In this document: piece by piece, positions 15,347 through 23,947 of the stretch
Layout of the letters: each line of letters begins with the position of its first letter
Position numbering within the stretch: position 1 is the first letter of the stretch
Assembly (NCBI GenBank): GCA_027014115.1
Contig: JALWEJ010000054.1
Coordinates: 1-35,762, forward strand
From: Desulfurellales bacterium
GTDB lineage: Bacteria > Campylobacterota_A > Desulfurellia > Desulfurellales > Hippeaceae
Length of the DNA: 35,762 nt
Direction: 5' to 3'
Made by a program: the position numbers and the translations under genes
Notes under the pieces: generated by a model
Databases searched by the model: none
Told to the model about the DNA's origin: nothing
Seen by the model: the letters and a program-made list of their open reading frames with translations, nothing else

Positions 15347-16157
15347 TCCTTTCCTCAATAGGCGGGTGCGTAGAAAACAGATTTATAAAGCTTTTGTTTT
15401 TGAAAGGATTTATAATAAATAGGTTTTCGGTTGCAGGTGAGCCTCTAAAAGGTATATTTCCTGCGTAGGCTTCTAGCTTTTCCAAAGCATTTGCCAAAAA
15501 AAGCGGATTGCCAGAATATTCCGCACCGGCTTTGTCTGCGTCATACTCTCTTGAGCGAGATATTGCAAGCTGTATCAACATTGCGGCAAATGGAGCAATA
15601 ACTGCCATAGCTATCAAAACCACAGGACTTGCATCCTCGTCATCTCTTGATAGTCCACCGAAAATTGCAGCCCACTTAATCATATCGGCAACAAACATAA
15701 TTGTTCCGGCGATTGTTGATGCTATGGTTGAAATCAAGATATCCCTGTGTTTTATGTGCCCTATCTCATGCCCTAAAACACCCATTAATTCCTCTTTGGT
15801 AAGGATTCTCAAAGCCCCTTCTGTCACCGCAACAGCTGCGTGGTGAGGGTTTCTTCCGGTTGCAAAGGCATTTGGTGCCTCCTGAGGTATTATATACAAC
15901 CTCGGCATTGGCAGATTTGCTCTTTGTGTTAAAAACTCAACGATTTCATAAAGTTCCGGTGATTCCTCTTTGCTGACCGGTTTTGCCCTATACATCGATA
16001 AAGCGATTTTATCTGAAAAAAAATAGCTTCCGAAGTTCATAATAATTGCAAAAAAGAATGCTATCATAAGCCCGCTTCGTCCGCCGAGCATTTCACCTAT
16101 TATTAAAAACAGTCCCGTTAGAAGGGTTAAAAGAAAGGCTGTTTTTAGTGTATTCAT
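15306..16157 (-). CDS. htpX: HtpX-family membrane zinc protease
   Basis: A 283-residue M48 metalloprotease involved in membrane protein quality control. Two N-terminal TM segments (about residues 6-24 and 28-46) precede the catalytic domain. HEIGH at residues 130-134 is the HExxH zinc motif, and SREYDADKAGAEYSG near 205 supplies the third ligand. Two more hydrophobic segments lie between them, as in HtpX. GGAGG seven bases before the ATG fixes the start. Its end overlaps the convergent miaA by 41 bases. It has its own promoter and seems to be transcribed alone. In other bacteria htpX is induced by heat or envelope stress; no such signal is visible here. Confidence 0.93.
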   Translation of the reverse strand: MNTLKTAFLLTLLTGLFLIIGEMLGGRSGLMIAFFFAIIMNFGSYFFSDKIALSMYRAKPVSKEESPELYEIVEFLTQRANLPMPRLYIIPQEAPNAFATGRNPHHAAVAVTEGALRILTKEELMGVLGHEIGHIKHRDILISTIASTIAGTIMFVADMIKWAAIFGGLSRDDEDASPVVLIAMAVIAPFAAMLIQLAISRSREYDADKAGAEYSGNPLFLANALEKLEAYAGNIPFRGSPATENLFIINPFKNKSFINLFSTHPPIEERIKRLHDMAYKHQA

Positions 16158-16186
16158 TAATTCACCTCCAAAATTTCTAAGCTTTT

Positions 16187-16214
16187 AAAATAGTCTAAAA
16201 GACAGAAGTGTCAA
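16187..16214 (-). promoter_or_regulatory. htpX promoter
   Basis: On the minus strand TTGACA (16214-16209), a 16-base spacer and TATTTT (16192-16187) precede the htpX ATG by about 30 bases. The 66 bases between htpX and the end of dusB hold nothing else. Confidence 0.55.
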
Positions 16215-16223
16215 GTTTTAGTT

Positions 16224-17168
16224 TTACTGAGTATTGTTTATGCTTTCTATTATCTCTATTACCTCTTTTTCGGTCTTTGCCGAATTGATTTGTGTATTTA
16301 GCTGTTTTGAGAATTTTATTCCTTTTGTATAGTGATGAAAAAATTTTCTAAAGTTTCTGACTGCAAGGTATTCACCGTAGTATTCAATCATGAGCGTAAA
16401 ATGTTTTTTAATTAATTCCTTTAAAAAATCTACAGAGCGTATGCTGTCTTTTTTATTTATCAAATCCTCGAAAATGTAGGGTTTATCAATGGCAGATTGT
16501 CCTATCATAAAAAAATTGCATCTGGTTAGCTGTTTTACCTCCTCGATCTTTTTATATGAATTTAGCCCGCCGTTTACTATGACATCGATATTCAGGGCAT
16601 CTTTTGCTATCGCAATATGCTCATAGTCCAAATGACCCTTGAAAAACTGACTTCTAAGTCTTGGATGTATAACAATAAAATCAATCCCTCTTTTCTCTAA
16701 TTCTTTGTAGAAATCCATTGTGTTTATGCTGTTTTCGTCAAATCCTTTGCGCAATTTGATGCTTACGGGTTTTTTTATGTGTTTTTTTAATTTATCCACT
16801 ATCTCGAAAAGCCTGTTTTTTTCTTTCAAAAGATATGAGCCCGAATGGGCTTTGACAACCTTATTGGCTGGGCATCCGGCATTTATATTTATGCAGTCGC
16901 ATATATGTTCTATTTTTTGAGCTGCATACAGAAAAGTATCAGGGTTGCCTCCAAACAACTGTATAGAGAAAGGCTTTTCAATATCGCTTTTCTCTATCAG
17001 TTTCATTGTTTTTTTATTGCCGTAGTAAACTGCATTGACAGAAATGAGTTCGCTGACAGTTAAACCTGCACCGAATGTTTTGCATATAGACCTGAATGGT
17101 TTATCGGTATAGCCTGCCATAGGAGCAAGTAGATAGGGTGAGTCTACATCAAGAGAGCCGAGTTTCAT
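16224..17168 (-). CDS. dusB: tRNA-dihydrouridine synthase (DusB-like)
   Basis: A 314-residue FMN enzyme that reduces uridines in tRNA to dihydrouridine with [25 protein letters not shown] (~13-32) is the typical start of the TIM barrel, QLFGGNPD follows near 70, and [18 protein letters not shown] (~93-110) contains the active-site cysteine. VIVNGGLNS and [17 protein letters not shown] bind FMN phosphate. The usual HxRTRxQxY block reads [11 protein letters not shown], a mild divergence. It begins in an ATGA overlap with the stop of rho, so the two are translationally coupled. The B subgroup is inferred from overall pattern; the exact target uridine is unknown. Confidence 0.88.
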   Translation of the reverse strand: MKLGSLDVDSPYLLAPMAGYTDKPFRSICKTFGAGLTVSELISVNAVYYGNKKTMKLIEKSDIEKPFSIQLFGGNPDTFLYAAQKIEHICDCININAGCPANKVVKAHSGSYLLKEKNRLFEIVDKLKKHIKKPVSIKLRKGFDENSINTMDFYKELEKRGIDFIVIHPRLRSQFFKGHLDYEHIAIAKDALNIDVIVNGGLNSYKKIEEVKQLTRCNFFMIGQSAIDKPYIFEDLINKKDSIRSVDFLKELIKKHFTLMIEYYGEYLAVRNFRKFFHHYTKGIKFSKQLNTQINSAKTEKEVIEIIESINNTQ

Positions 17169-18487
17169 CCTCTATTCATGGATTCCAGAAATTCATCATT
17201 GCTTTTTGTTTTTGATAATTTGTCAAGCAGAAAGAGCATAGCATCTATATCGTTCATTTCTATTAAGATTTTTCTCAAAATCCATATTCTGTTAAGCTGA
17301 ACTTTTGAAACAAGCAGTTCTTCTTTTCTTGTACCTGAGCGTGTTATGTCTATTGCTGGGAATATTCTTCTGTCTGATAAACCTCTGTCGAGGTGCAACT
17401 CCATATTACCTGTTCCTTTAAATTCTTCAAAAATAACATCGTCCATTCTTGAGCCTGTCTCTATTAGGGCTGTAGCCATAATTGTCAAGCTGCCGCCGTC
17501 TTCAACATTTCTTGCAGCACCGAAGAATCTTTTGGGCTTTTGAAGTGCGTTTGAATCAAGTCCACCTGATAAAACTTTGCCACTTGGCGGAATTACAGCG
17601 TTGTATGCCCTTGCAAGCCTTGTTATGGAATCAAGAAGTATCAAGACATCCAGACCCTGCTCAACAAGCCTTTTTGCTCTCTCAAGCACAATTTCTGCAA
17701 CCTGTATATGTCTTTCGGGTGGTTCATCGAATGTTGAGCTGATAACTTCGGCTTTAACGGAGCGTTTCATGTCTGTAACCTCTTCGGGACGTTCATCAAT
17801 CAAAAGCACTATAACAACAACTTCAGGATGGTTATAGGTTGCACTGTTTGCTATATTTTGCAAAAGAACGGTTTTACCTGTTCGTGGCGGTGCAACAATC
17901 AAACCCCTTTGTCCTTTGCCTATTGGCGCTATCAAATCCATAACCCTGACAGCATAATTGTTTGATGTTGTTTCAAGTTTTATCCTTTCCATTGGATAAA
18001 GCGGTGTTAAATCATCAAAATGCTTTCTGCGTTTGGATTCTTCCGGGTCTTTGTAGTTGATCTGTTCTATTTTTAATAGTGCGTAGTATTTTTCGTTGTC
18101 CTTTGGCTGTCTCACTTGTCCGTATATGAAATCTCCAGTTCTTAAGCCAAATCTTTTTATTTGACTTGGCGATACATAAATGTCGTGTGAGCCGGCAAGA
18201 TAGTTGTTATCTGAGGATCTTAAAAACCCAAACCCTTCAGGCAATATTTCCAAAACACCTTCCCCTTTAAGAAGGCTGACGCCGTTGGGTATTTTCTTGC
18301 TCTCTTTTTGCATGTAGGATTTTTTCTCTTCTTTGTATTCTGCACTTCGTTCGTTAGAATTTCTTTTTAATATTTCATCGATTAAATCACTTTTTCTTTT
18401 GATTGTGGTAGGTATACCCAAACTCCTTCCAATCTCCATCAACTCGGCAAGCTTCTTTTTACTAAGCTCTTCCCTGTTTTCATACAT
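17165..18487 (-). CDS. rho: Transcription termination factor Rho
   Basis: A 440-residue hexameric RNA-dependent helicase/ATPase that ends transcription at C-rich sites. The N-terminal helical domain is followed by the cold-shock-like primary RNA site, including [20 protein letters not shown]. Walker A is APPRTGKT, Walker [17 protein letters not shown], and the Q-loop/R-loop region [20 protein letters not shown] is nearly canonical. The length lacks the large insertions seen in some bacteria. The ATG at 18487 is chosen because AGGAG lies 10 bases upstream; a TTG three codons earlier almost touches it. It follows the phospholipase-like gene by 48 bases and may share its transcript. A candidate Rho site occurs at the right edge of the window. 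Confidence 0.96.
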   Translation of the reverse strand: MYENREELSKKKLAELMEIGRSLGIPTTIKRKSDLIDEILKRNSNERSAEYKEEKKSYMQKESKKIPNGVSLLKGEGVLEILPEGFGFLRSSDNNYLAGSHDIYVSPSQIKRFGLRTGDFIYGQVRQPKDNEKYYALLKIEQINYKDPEESKRRKHFDDLTPLYPMERIKLETTSNNYAVRVMDLIAPIGKGQRGLIVAPPRTGKTVLLQNIANSATYNHPEVVVIVLLIDERPEEVTDMKRSVKAEVISSTFDEPPERHIQVAEIVLERAKRLVEQGLDVLILLDSITRLARAYNAVIPPSGKVLSGGLDSNALQKPKRFFGAARNVEDGGSLTIMATALIETGSRMDDVIFEEFKGTGNMELHLDRGLSDRRIFPAIDITRSGTRKEELLVSKVQLNRIWILRKILIEMNDIDAMLFLLDKLSKTKSNDEFLESMNRG

Positions 18488-18535
18488 ACACAACAATCTC
18501 CTTATTTTTATTTTGGTTATAGAAAAACTTTAATC

Positions 18536-19270
18536 TTATATACTTATAGCGTTAAGGTTAGTCACTTTGGAATTTTCTCTTTTTTTAAGAATATCTATAG
18601 AAAACTCTTTCGATAGCTCTATGTAGTTTTGCACAGCTCTTATTTGAACATCAAAATAGTTTGTTAAATATTCTTTCATTATGATACTCGATATGTTTTT
18701 ATTAAAAGATAGCTTTGTCATCTCCTTAAAAAGCACCTTACTGAAAGAGAAACTAAAAAGAACACTATCTACTCTTTCTTTAAATTGATTATCTAATTCC
18801 TTATTGTACTTTGTAAGAATTTTTTTTGCAAGTACTTTGTAGCTTTTATCACAGAAAGCATCTGCAAGCATTTCTATGTATATGTGTTTTGCACCCTTAG
18901 ATCTGTCGTTGTTTGTCATTTTCGGCATCATCATGCCATGAGCAGAGGCGTCACTTGCAAGATGGGTCAGATAGCCGTAAGCAAAAACCGTTTCCCTGTC
19001 GGATTTTGCAGAATGCAGAAGGTTAAAGCCTATATCCCAGTTATGCGAGTGTTTGCTCTCCGATGAATATTTTTTGCCTATTATGAAATCGGGAGCCAAA
19101 GAACCGTATAGATATTCGTTTATGTTCGACAATATGATACTCGCAGTATTTGCATCAAGATGGTCAATAATTGTTAATGAAACGCCCATATGGACGCCAG
19201 CACCCCACGCATAGGCGTTATGTGGAATAAGCAGAAAGAAGATAAAGCCAAAAAAGACAAAATAAAACAT
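18536..19270 (-). CDS. Secreted zinc-dependent phospholipase C-like protein
   Basis: A 244-residue protein resembling the zinc-dependent phospholipase C/S1-P1 nuclease fold (PF00882-like). A signal peptide (MFYFVFFGFIFFLLIPHNAY, then A) ends in front of WGAGVHMGVSLTIIDHL; a Trp at the mature N-terminus with a nearby His is the zinc-ligand arrangement of Bacillus PLC. Further His/Asp clusters follow: YGSLAPDFIIG, KHSHNWDIGF and GYLTHLASDASAHG (~residues 98-111). The ATG at 19270 is chosen because the promoter leaves no room for the TTG at 19279. Substrate could be phospholipid or another phosphoester. It precedes rho on the same strand. Export makes it a possible client of the T2SS encoded downstream. 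Confidence 0.75.
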   Translation of the reverse strand: MFYFVFFGFIFFLLIPHNAYAWGAGVHMGVSLTIIDHLDANTASIILSNINEYLYGSLAPDFIIGKKYSSESKHSHNWDIGFNLLHSAKSDRETVFAYGYLTHLASDASAHGMMMPKMTNNDRSKGAKHIYIEMLADAFCDKSYKVLAKKILTKYNKELDNQFKERVDSVLFSFSFSKVLFKEMTKLSFNKNISSIIMKEYLTNYFDVQIRAVQNYIELSKEFSIDILKKRENSKVTNLNAISI

Positions 19271-19279
19271 AGATGCCAA

Positions 19280-19308
19280 ATTCTAATGCATTATATAGGT
19301 TGTGTCAA
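19280..19308 (-). promoter_or_regulatory. Promoter of the phospholipase-like gene, near-leaderless
   Basis: On the minus strand TTGACA (19308-19303), a 17-base spacer and TAGAAT (19285-19280) form a good promoter. Nine bases separate the -10 from the ATG at 19270, the same distance as at the WecA-like gene (2523). No Shine-Dalgarno fits in the predicted leader. Confidence 0.6.
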
Positions 19309-19328
19309 TACAAAAAATGTATAAAAAT

Positions 19329-19357
19329 TTGACAAAGATTAAAAAATTATGAATATA
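19329..19357 (+). promoter_or_regulatory. Candidate promoter of the glycosyltransferase cluster
   Basis: TTGACA (19329-19334) is perfect. The -10 may be AATATA (19352-19357, 17-base spacer) or TATAGT (19354-19359, 19-base spacer). It is divergent from the phospholipase promoter and rules out the earliest ATG (19349) as a start for the first glycosyltransferase. Confidence 0.45.
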
Positions 19358-19375
19358 GTGAGCATGTTAGAGGAA

Positions 19376-20116
19376 ATGAGTGTGGTTATTATTGCCTCAA
19401 ATTCCGAAAAAACAATAAAAGAGTGTCTGGACTCTTTAAAAGACTTCAAAGAGGTTATAGTCTATCTAAACAATAGTTTTGATAATACAGAGAAAATAGT
19501 ATCCAAATATGACAATGTGAAAATAGTAAAAGGTGAATTTACGGGGTTTGGAGATACAAAAAACAGGGCTGTGGAGTTTGCCTCAAATGATTGGGTATTT
19601 GTGCTTGATTCGGATGAATATATGGAACAAGAATTGGTTGATGAGTTGAAGAATGTTGTTTTGAGCAGTGATGTTGTTGTTTATAGAGTCAATAGAAAAA
19701 ATCTTTTTTTGGGTAAACATATAAAACACAGCGGATGGAATCCTGATTATGTTGTAAGACTTTTTAATAAAAGAACAACAAGATTCAATAATGCACAGGT
19801 TCATGAGAGCGTTGTAACAAAATATTTAAAGGTTAAAACCCTTAAAAATTCTATTGTGCACAATGCGGTAGGTGATATAAACGATTTTTTAAAAAAAGTT
19901 GATAGGTATTCAAGGCTAAAAAGGGCAGATGAGTTAAAAATTTATCCACCGTTAGTTATTTTTTTTAAGGCTTGTTTTGGTTTTTTTAAAACCTATTTTT
20001 TTAAACTCGGCATACTAGATGGGTACACCGGACTTGTTATTGCCGTTTCTGATTTTAACGGTATTTTCTTTAAATATATGAGGCGATATTTAGAACATAA
20101 TGATTTGTCATGTTAA
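19376..20116 (+). CDS. Family 2 glycosyltransferase (WaaE/KdtX-like)
   Basis: About 246 residues. The N-terminus MSVVIIASNSEKTIKECLDS is a GT-A nucleotide-sugar-binding start. FGDTKNRAVEFASNDWVFVL and DSDEYM (~residues 59-85) give the DxD metal/UDP-sugar motif as DSD. The arrangement resembles WaaE/KdtX beta-1,4-glucosyltransferases of LPS inner core. HKxGW-like HSGWNPDYVVRLFNK, then VHESV, and a C-terminal amphipathic region FKTYFFKLGILDGYTGLV are also shared with this group. Start uncertain: 19376 fits homology, with GAGG very close; the ATG at 19364 is the alternative. It overlaps the next gene by 17 bases. It heads the sugar-transfer cluster. Confidence 0.82.
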   Translation: MSVVIIASNSEKTIKECLDSLKDFKEVIVYLNNSFDNTEKIVSKYDNVKIVKGEFTGFGDTKNRAVEFASNDWVFVLDSDEYMEQELVDELKNVVLSSDVVVYRVNRKNLFLGKHIKHSGWNPDYVVRLFNKRTTRFNNAQVHESVVTKYLKVKTLKNSIVHNAVGDINDFLKKVDRYSRLKRADELKIYPPLVIFFKACFGFFKTYFFKLGILDGYTGLVIAVSDFNGIFFKYMRRYLEHNDLSC

Positions 20117-21140
20117 TTTTGCCAAAGGCTTCAGAGGTGGAGAAAGACAGACAGAGCTTCTCATAAATGAGCTTGCCGAAAAAGGTATAAAACAGAGGGT
20201 AATTGTAAGAGACGATTCTCCGTTGAAAGAAAGGCTTAAAAATACACAAAATCTTAATATAGTAACAATTTCCAAACCATACAGTTTAAATTTAGGAAAG
20301 GTAAAGGGTTGCAGTATTGTTCATGCCCATGAGACAAAGGCCGCGCAGTTTGCCTATCTATCTTGGGTGGTATACAAAATTCCATACTTTATAACAAGGA
20401 GGGTGAATTTTGTTCCAAAAGACAATTTTTTTAACAGACAGATGTATTCAAAAGCTCAAAAAGTATTTGCAATTTCAACATCGGTTAAAAAAAATTTAAA
20501 AACCGTATTTCAAAATATGGAAATAGAGATAATTCCAAGTGTTCATTCAAACCTTAAGACAACAGAAAGTCTTGAATTGCTAAAACAGAAATATAAAGAC
20601 TGTTTTGTTGTAGGCCATATAGGGGCTTTGGTTGCTAAGGATAAAGGTCAAAATTATATAATTGATGTGGCAGAAAAACTCAAAAACAACAAAAAGCTGA
20701 AATTTGTATTTGTTGGAGATGGAAAAGACGCAGTTTTTTTAAAATTAAAAACAAAAAAATATAGCTTGGAGAATGTAGTTTTTGAGGGTTTTAGGGATAA
20801 TATAGGGGACTATCTGAGTTTGTTTGATATATTTTTATTTCCTTCTTTAAATGAAGGACTGGGTTCCGTTTTGCTTGATGCTATGTATTTTAAAAGACCC
20901 ATTATAGCAACAAAAGTTGGTGGAATACCCGATATAATAAAAGACGGTTACAACGGCATTTTAATCAACCCTTATAATAGCAATGAAATATCTGATGCTG
21001 TTATGAAGTTGTATAACGACCCTATTTTACGCAAAAAGCTTTCCGAAAATGCAAAAATGGAATCGAGAAAATTTTCTATGCAGAATATGGTAGATGAATA
21101 TATAAAAAATTATGGCACATGCATTAAAACGCAAAAATAA
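20100..21140 (+). CDS. Family 4 glycosyltransferase
   Basis: A 346-residue GT-B fold enzyme. The N-terminal domain begins MICHVNFAKGFRGGERQTEL, with the glycine-rich acceptor loop GGERQ, and includes IVHAHETKAAQFA. The C-terminal donor domain has VGHIGALVAKDKGQNYIIDV (~residue 171), FVFVGDGKD and PSLNEGLGSVLLDAMYFKRP (~250-269). The canonical E-x7-E pair is present as E-x7-D. Typical of retaining transferases in LPS core or O-antigen synthesis; sugar and linkage cannot be read. It starts inside the upstream GT2 gene and its end overlaps nothing, but the RBS of the next (broken) gene lies across its stop codon. Confidence 0.85.
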   Translation: MICHVNFAKGFRGGERQTELLINELAEKGIKQRVIVRDDSPLKERLKNTQNLNIVTISKPYSLNLGKVKGCSIVHAHETKAAQFAYLSWVVYKIPYFITRRVNFVPKDNFFNRQMYSKAQKVFAISTSVKKNLKTVFQNMEIEIIPSVHSNLKTTESLELLKQKYKDCFVVGHIGALVAKDKGQNYIIDVAEKLKNNKKLKFVFVGDGKDAVFLKLKTKKYSLENVVFEGFRDNIGDYLSLFDIFLFPSLNEGLGSVLLDAMYFKRPIIATKVGGIPDIIKDGYNGILINPYNSNEISDAVMKLYNDPILRKKLSENAKMESRKFSMQNMVDEYIKNYGTCIKTQK

Positions 21141-21150
21141 GGAGAAGCAG

Positions 21151-21903
21151 TTGAAGGTTAGCGGTTTTACTTTTATAAGAAATGTACAGATGTTCGGATA
21201 TCCTTTTAGGGAGTCTATTTTATCTGTTTTGACAATAGTGGATGAGTTTGTTGTGACCTTAGGCCTATGTGAGGATGATACTCCACAAATTTTGGAATCC
21301 ATGCAGAAAGAACATAAAAAGATTAAAATAATAAATACGGTTTGGAATGAGAATATAAGAAAAGACTACAAAGCTATAAACGAAACGGTTTTGTCTATGG
21401 TCAACAAAAATCGATAGCTTTATTTAACTGTATGGGCGATTGGGTGTTTTACCTTGATGCGGATGAGCTTGTACATGAGGATGACTTGGAGAAAATTAGA
21501 AACACAATGGAGAGATACGAGGATGACGACGATGTTGAAGCGCTTGTTTTCGATACATTTCTATGGAAACAAAAATATATATGTTTGTGGTCATGGTTGG
21601 GTCAGAAGCAAGAATCAGATGAACAAAAAAATTGAAAAAACCAGAAGTGCATGGGGTGGTCAATCACAAACAGTAAAAGTCAAAACAATCAAGTACGGTG
21701 ATATAAATCAGTGTCTGTTAAGGGAGTTTAAGGGTGAACATCCGGCTATCATAAAACAGTGGCTAAATGATGAAAAAGGAGTATTTAAAGCTGATGCGAA
21801 ATACAAAATGAACAAAAAAGAAAAAAGAAGATATCTGGTCAGCAAACTTGAAAATCTATTGAATATAGATTTTAGCAAGAAATATTTTAAGCTGGTAAAA
21901 TAA
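21151..21903 (+). pseudogene. Broken family 2 glycosyltransferase gene
   Basis: AAGGAG six bases before TTG at 21151 gives a start KVSGFTFIRNVQMFGYPFRE, the hallmark of a GT2 subfamily whose members run about 300 residues. The frame (SILSVLTIVDEFVVTLG, NTVWNENIRKD) stops at 21417. The next block (QQKSIALFNCMGDWVFYLDA, DELVHEDDLEKIRNTMERY) is in another frame. The third block (HFYGNKNIY then VCGHGWVRSKNQMNKKIEK, GEHPAIIKQWL) is in a third. Between HFYGNKNIY and HGWVR the family normally has some 70-80 residues, including a WYRxExR-type segment; here they abut, so there is an internal deletion near 21575-21590 as well as two frameshifts. It is flanked by intact genes of the same cluster. Confidence 0.8.
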
Positions 21904-21905
21904 AA

Positions 21906-22976
21906 GTGAATATACTTCATACAGAATGGATGTGTTCCAAAGGTGGACAGCCTAAAAGGGTGCTTGAGGATTTAAAGATAATTAAGGAGCTTGGTTACAA
22001 AGCCTATGTTGCTTGTAACACAAAATCGTGGCTGTATCGGGCTGCTATGGCTAACGGTATAACCGTATTTGATGTTCCATTTGACCACATAGCAGGCCCG
22101 AGAAGTTTTTTTAAGTTGGTAAAAATCATAAAACAAAACAACATAAATATTGTCCACACACACAGCAGCAAGGATAGCTATGTTGCAGCTTTCTCCGCAA
22201 AATTGTGCGGGAAAAAAGTGGTGCGCACAAGGCATATGGATTTTGAAAACCCCCCCGGCTTGTTGTATAAGATGGCAGATGCGATAGTAACTACGGGTAA
22301 AAAAATAAGACTTGAGCTTATTGATGCAGGTATAGATGAAAAAAAAGTTTTTTCTATTCCCTCGTATCCCGATGAGACAATTTTTAATCGCAATGAAGAT
22401 ATAAGAAATATAAAGAGAAATGAGTATGGAGCAGAAAAAGATGATATTGTTATTGGGACATTGACAGGCCTAAAAAGAGACAAAAGACCGCACTTGCTTC
22501 TTGATATTTTGACAAATATCTCAAAAAACATAAAAAATGTTAAGTTGTTTGTGGCAGGTGTTGACAATGATGTGGTTTTTAAACAGGAATTTTTCAAAAA
22601 AACAGACAAGCTGAATCTGAACGAGCGTGTCAAATTTTTGGGATATGTAGATTCTTATGAGTTTCTTAACGCAATAGATATATATGTATGTCCTTCAAAA
22701 AAGGAAGGCATACCCCAATCTTTAATGCAGGCCATGATGGTCGGAAGAGCGTGTGTGTCATCGGATGTCGGAAGTATTAAGGAACTTAATGCTGATAACA
22801 ATATGATTTTGGTTAAAAAAGACGATTTGAAAGGTTTTGAAAAACATATAACTAGACTCATTTTGGATAGCGGTTTGAGAAAAACCCTTGCCAATAAAAA
22901 CTATTTTTTAAGCAGAAGATATTTTTGCAGAACAAAGGTAAAACAAATGCTGAAGGATATGTACGAAAAATTATAG
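21906..22976 (+). CDS. Family 4 glycosyltransferase
   Basis: A 356-residue GT-B enzyme starting with GTG two bases after the pseudogene stop. The N-terminus has NILHTEWMCSKGGQPKRVLE, and NIVHTHSSKDSYVAAFSAKL carries the conserved HTH(S) acceptor-site motif (~residue 80). The donor domain has IGTLTGLKRDKRPHLLLDIL (~178), RVKFLGYVDSYEFLNAIDIY and PSKKEGIPQSLMQAMMVGRA (~262-281), where the second Glu of E-x7-E is Gln, as in several bacterial surface-glycan GT4 enzymes. It is the last gene of the glycosyltransferase cluster. LPS core or capsule synthesis is likely from the neighbours; the precise sugar is unknown. Confidence 0.83.
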   Translation: MNILHTEWMCSKGGQPKRVLEDLKIIKELGYKAYVACNTKSWLYRAAMANGITVFDVPFDHIAGPRSFFKLVKIIKQNNINIVHTHSSKDSYVAAFSAKLCGKKVVRTRHMDFENPPGLLYKMADAIVTTGKKIRLELIDAGIDEKKVFSIPSYPDETIFNRNEDIRNIKRNEYGAEKDDIVIGTLTGLKRDKRPHLLLDILTNISKNIKNVKLFVAGVDNDVVFKQEFFKKTDKLNLNERVKFLGYVDSYEFLNAIDIYVCPSKKEGIPQSLMQAMMVGRACVSSDVGSIKELNADNNMILVKKDDLKGFEKHITRLILDSGLRKTLANKNYFLSRRYFCRTKVKQMLKDMYEKL

Positions 22977-23033
22977 CCTACTTTTTGGTGAGTGTGTACA
23001 TGTAGTTTATAGCTGTTTTTGCCTATGCTTATC

Positions 23034-23062
23034 TTGACATGAAAAAATATTTATACTACCAT
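23034..23062 (+). promoter_or_regulatory. Promoter of the T2SS operon
   Basis: TTGACA (23034-23039), a 17-base spacer and TACCAT (23057-23062) precede the TPR lipoprotein gene by about 33 bases. No other promoter was evident between consecutive gsp genes, which are mostly overlapping. The bases 22977-23033 hold no gene and no clear terminator hairpin. Confidence 0.55.
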
Positions 23063-23095
23063 AGAAAAGCAATATGTTAGAAAGTGGAGTATATG

Positions 23096-23947
23096 ATGAA
23101 GCGTATAGCTGTTTTGTTTTTGGCACTATTTTTATTTGGGTGTGCAGCAAATAATAAAAGCCTTATAAAAAGCCCTAAGTATAAGGAATTTGCAAACAAC
23201 CTTGAGCTTATCAACTCAAATATTGAACAAGGAAAATATAAAAAAGCCATTGAGATTATTGATTTTTTAATTGGAGCAGGTCTTAAAGATGTGAGACTCT
23301 TTTATAATCGTGGTATATGTCTGAGCAATACCGGATTGTACAGTAAGGCTGTAGATGATTTTAAATATGTTATTAAAAATGCCGAGAATAAACAACTAAA
23401 AGCCAAAGCATATACTGCGATAGGTTACTGCAAATACAAGCTTGACGATGAAGATGCTGCTGTTTTGAATTTTCAAAAGGCCATTCAGATAGACAAAGAT
23501 TATCTTGCTTTTTACAGCCTTGGGTATCTTTATATGAACAAACAAGAATACATAAAGGCAAAAATAAGATTTTATCGTTCGATAGAAGAGAATCCTCAAT
23601 TTGTTCCTGCTTATATAAATCTTGGCAAATGCTACATAAAGCTTGGGGAGTTTGAGAGGGCAAAAGACACCCTTTTGGCCGCAGCGAACTTTGACAACAG
23701 CAACCCTGAAGTGTTTTATGATTTGGGGTATGTATACGACACATTAAACGACTACAATATGAGTATTCTATATTATACAAAAGCTTTGGATTTGACCCCT
23801 ATGTTTGCACCCGCCTACATAAACAGAGGGCTTGTGTATCTGTATATAAACAAGAAAGACAAAGCCTGCAGAGATTTCAAGCAGGCCTGCAATTTGTCTT
23901 TTTGTGACAAGTATAAGAACTTAAAACAAATTGGCATATGTCAATAG
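23096..23947 (+). CDS. TPR lipoprotein heading the T2SS operon (candidate pilotin)
   Basis: A 283-residue lipoprotein. MKRIAVLFLALFLFGCAANN has a lipobox LFGC; the residue after the cysteine is Ala, so outer-membrane sorting would be expected by the E. coli rule. The mature part is built of tandem TPR units of about 34 residues: VRLFYNRGICLSNTGLYSKA, AKAYTAIGYCKYKLDDEDAA, AFYSLGYLYMNKQEYIKAKI, VPAYINLGKCYIKLGEFERA, EVFYDLGYVYDTLNDYNMSI, PAYINRGLVYLYINKKDKAC. GTGGAG six bases upstream favours the ATG at 23096. It overlaps gspC by 10 bases. PilF/PilW TPR lipoproteins pilot type IV pilus secretins, so a pilotin role for GspD is a reasonable inference. Confidence 0.8.
   Translation: MKRIAVLFLALFLFGCAANNKSLIKSPKYKEFANNLELINSNIEQGKYKKAIEIIDFLIGAGLKDVRLFYNRGICLSNTGLYSKAVDDFKYVIKNAENKQLKAKAYTAIGYCKYKLDDEDAAVLNFQKAIQIDKDYLAFYSLGYLYMNKQEYIKAKIRFYRSIEENPQFVPAYINLGKCYIKLGEFERAKDTLLAAANFDNSNPEVFYDLGYVYDTLNDYNMSILYYTKALDLTPMFAPAYINRGLVYLYINKKDKACRDFKQACNLSFCDKYKNLKQIGICQ

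Noticed and set aside
21400-21440. Programmed frameshifting to explain the GT2 gene at 21151-21903
   Set aside because: A slippery-looking A run is present, but a second frame change and an apparent internal loss of 70-80 codons also occur, so decay is simpler.
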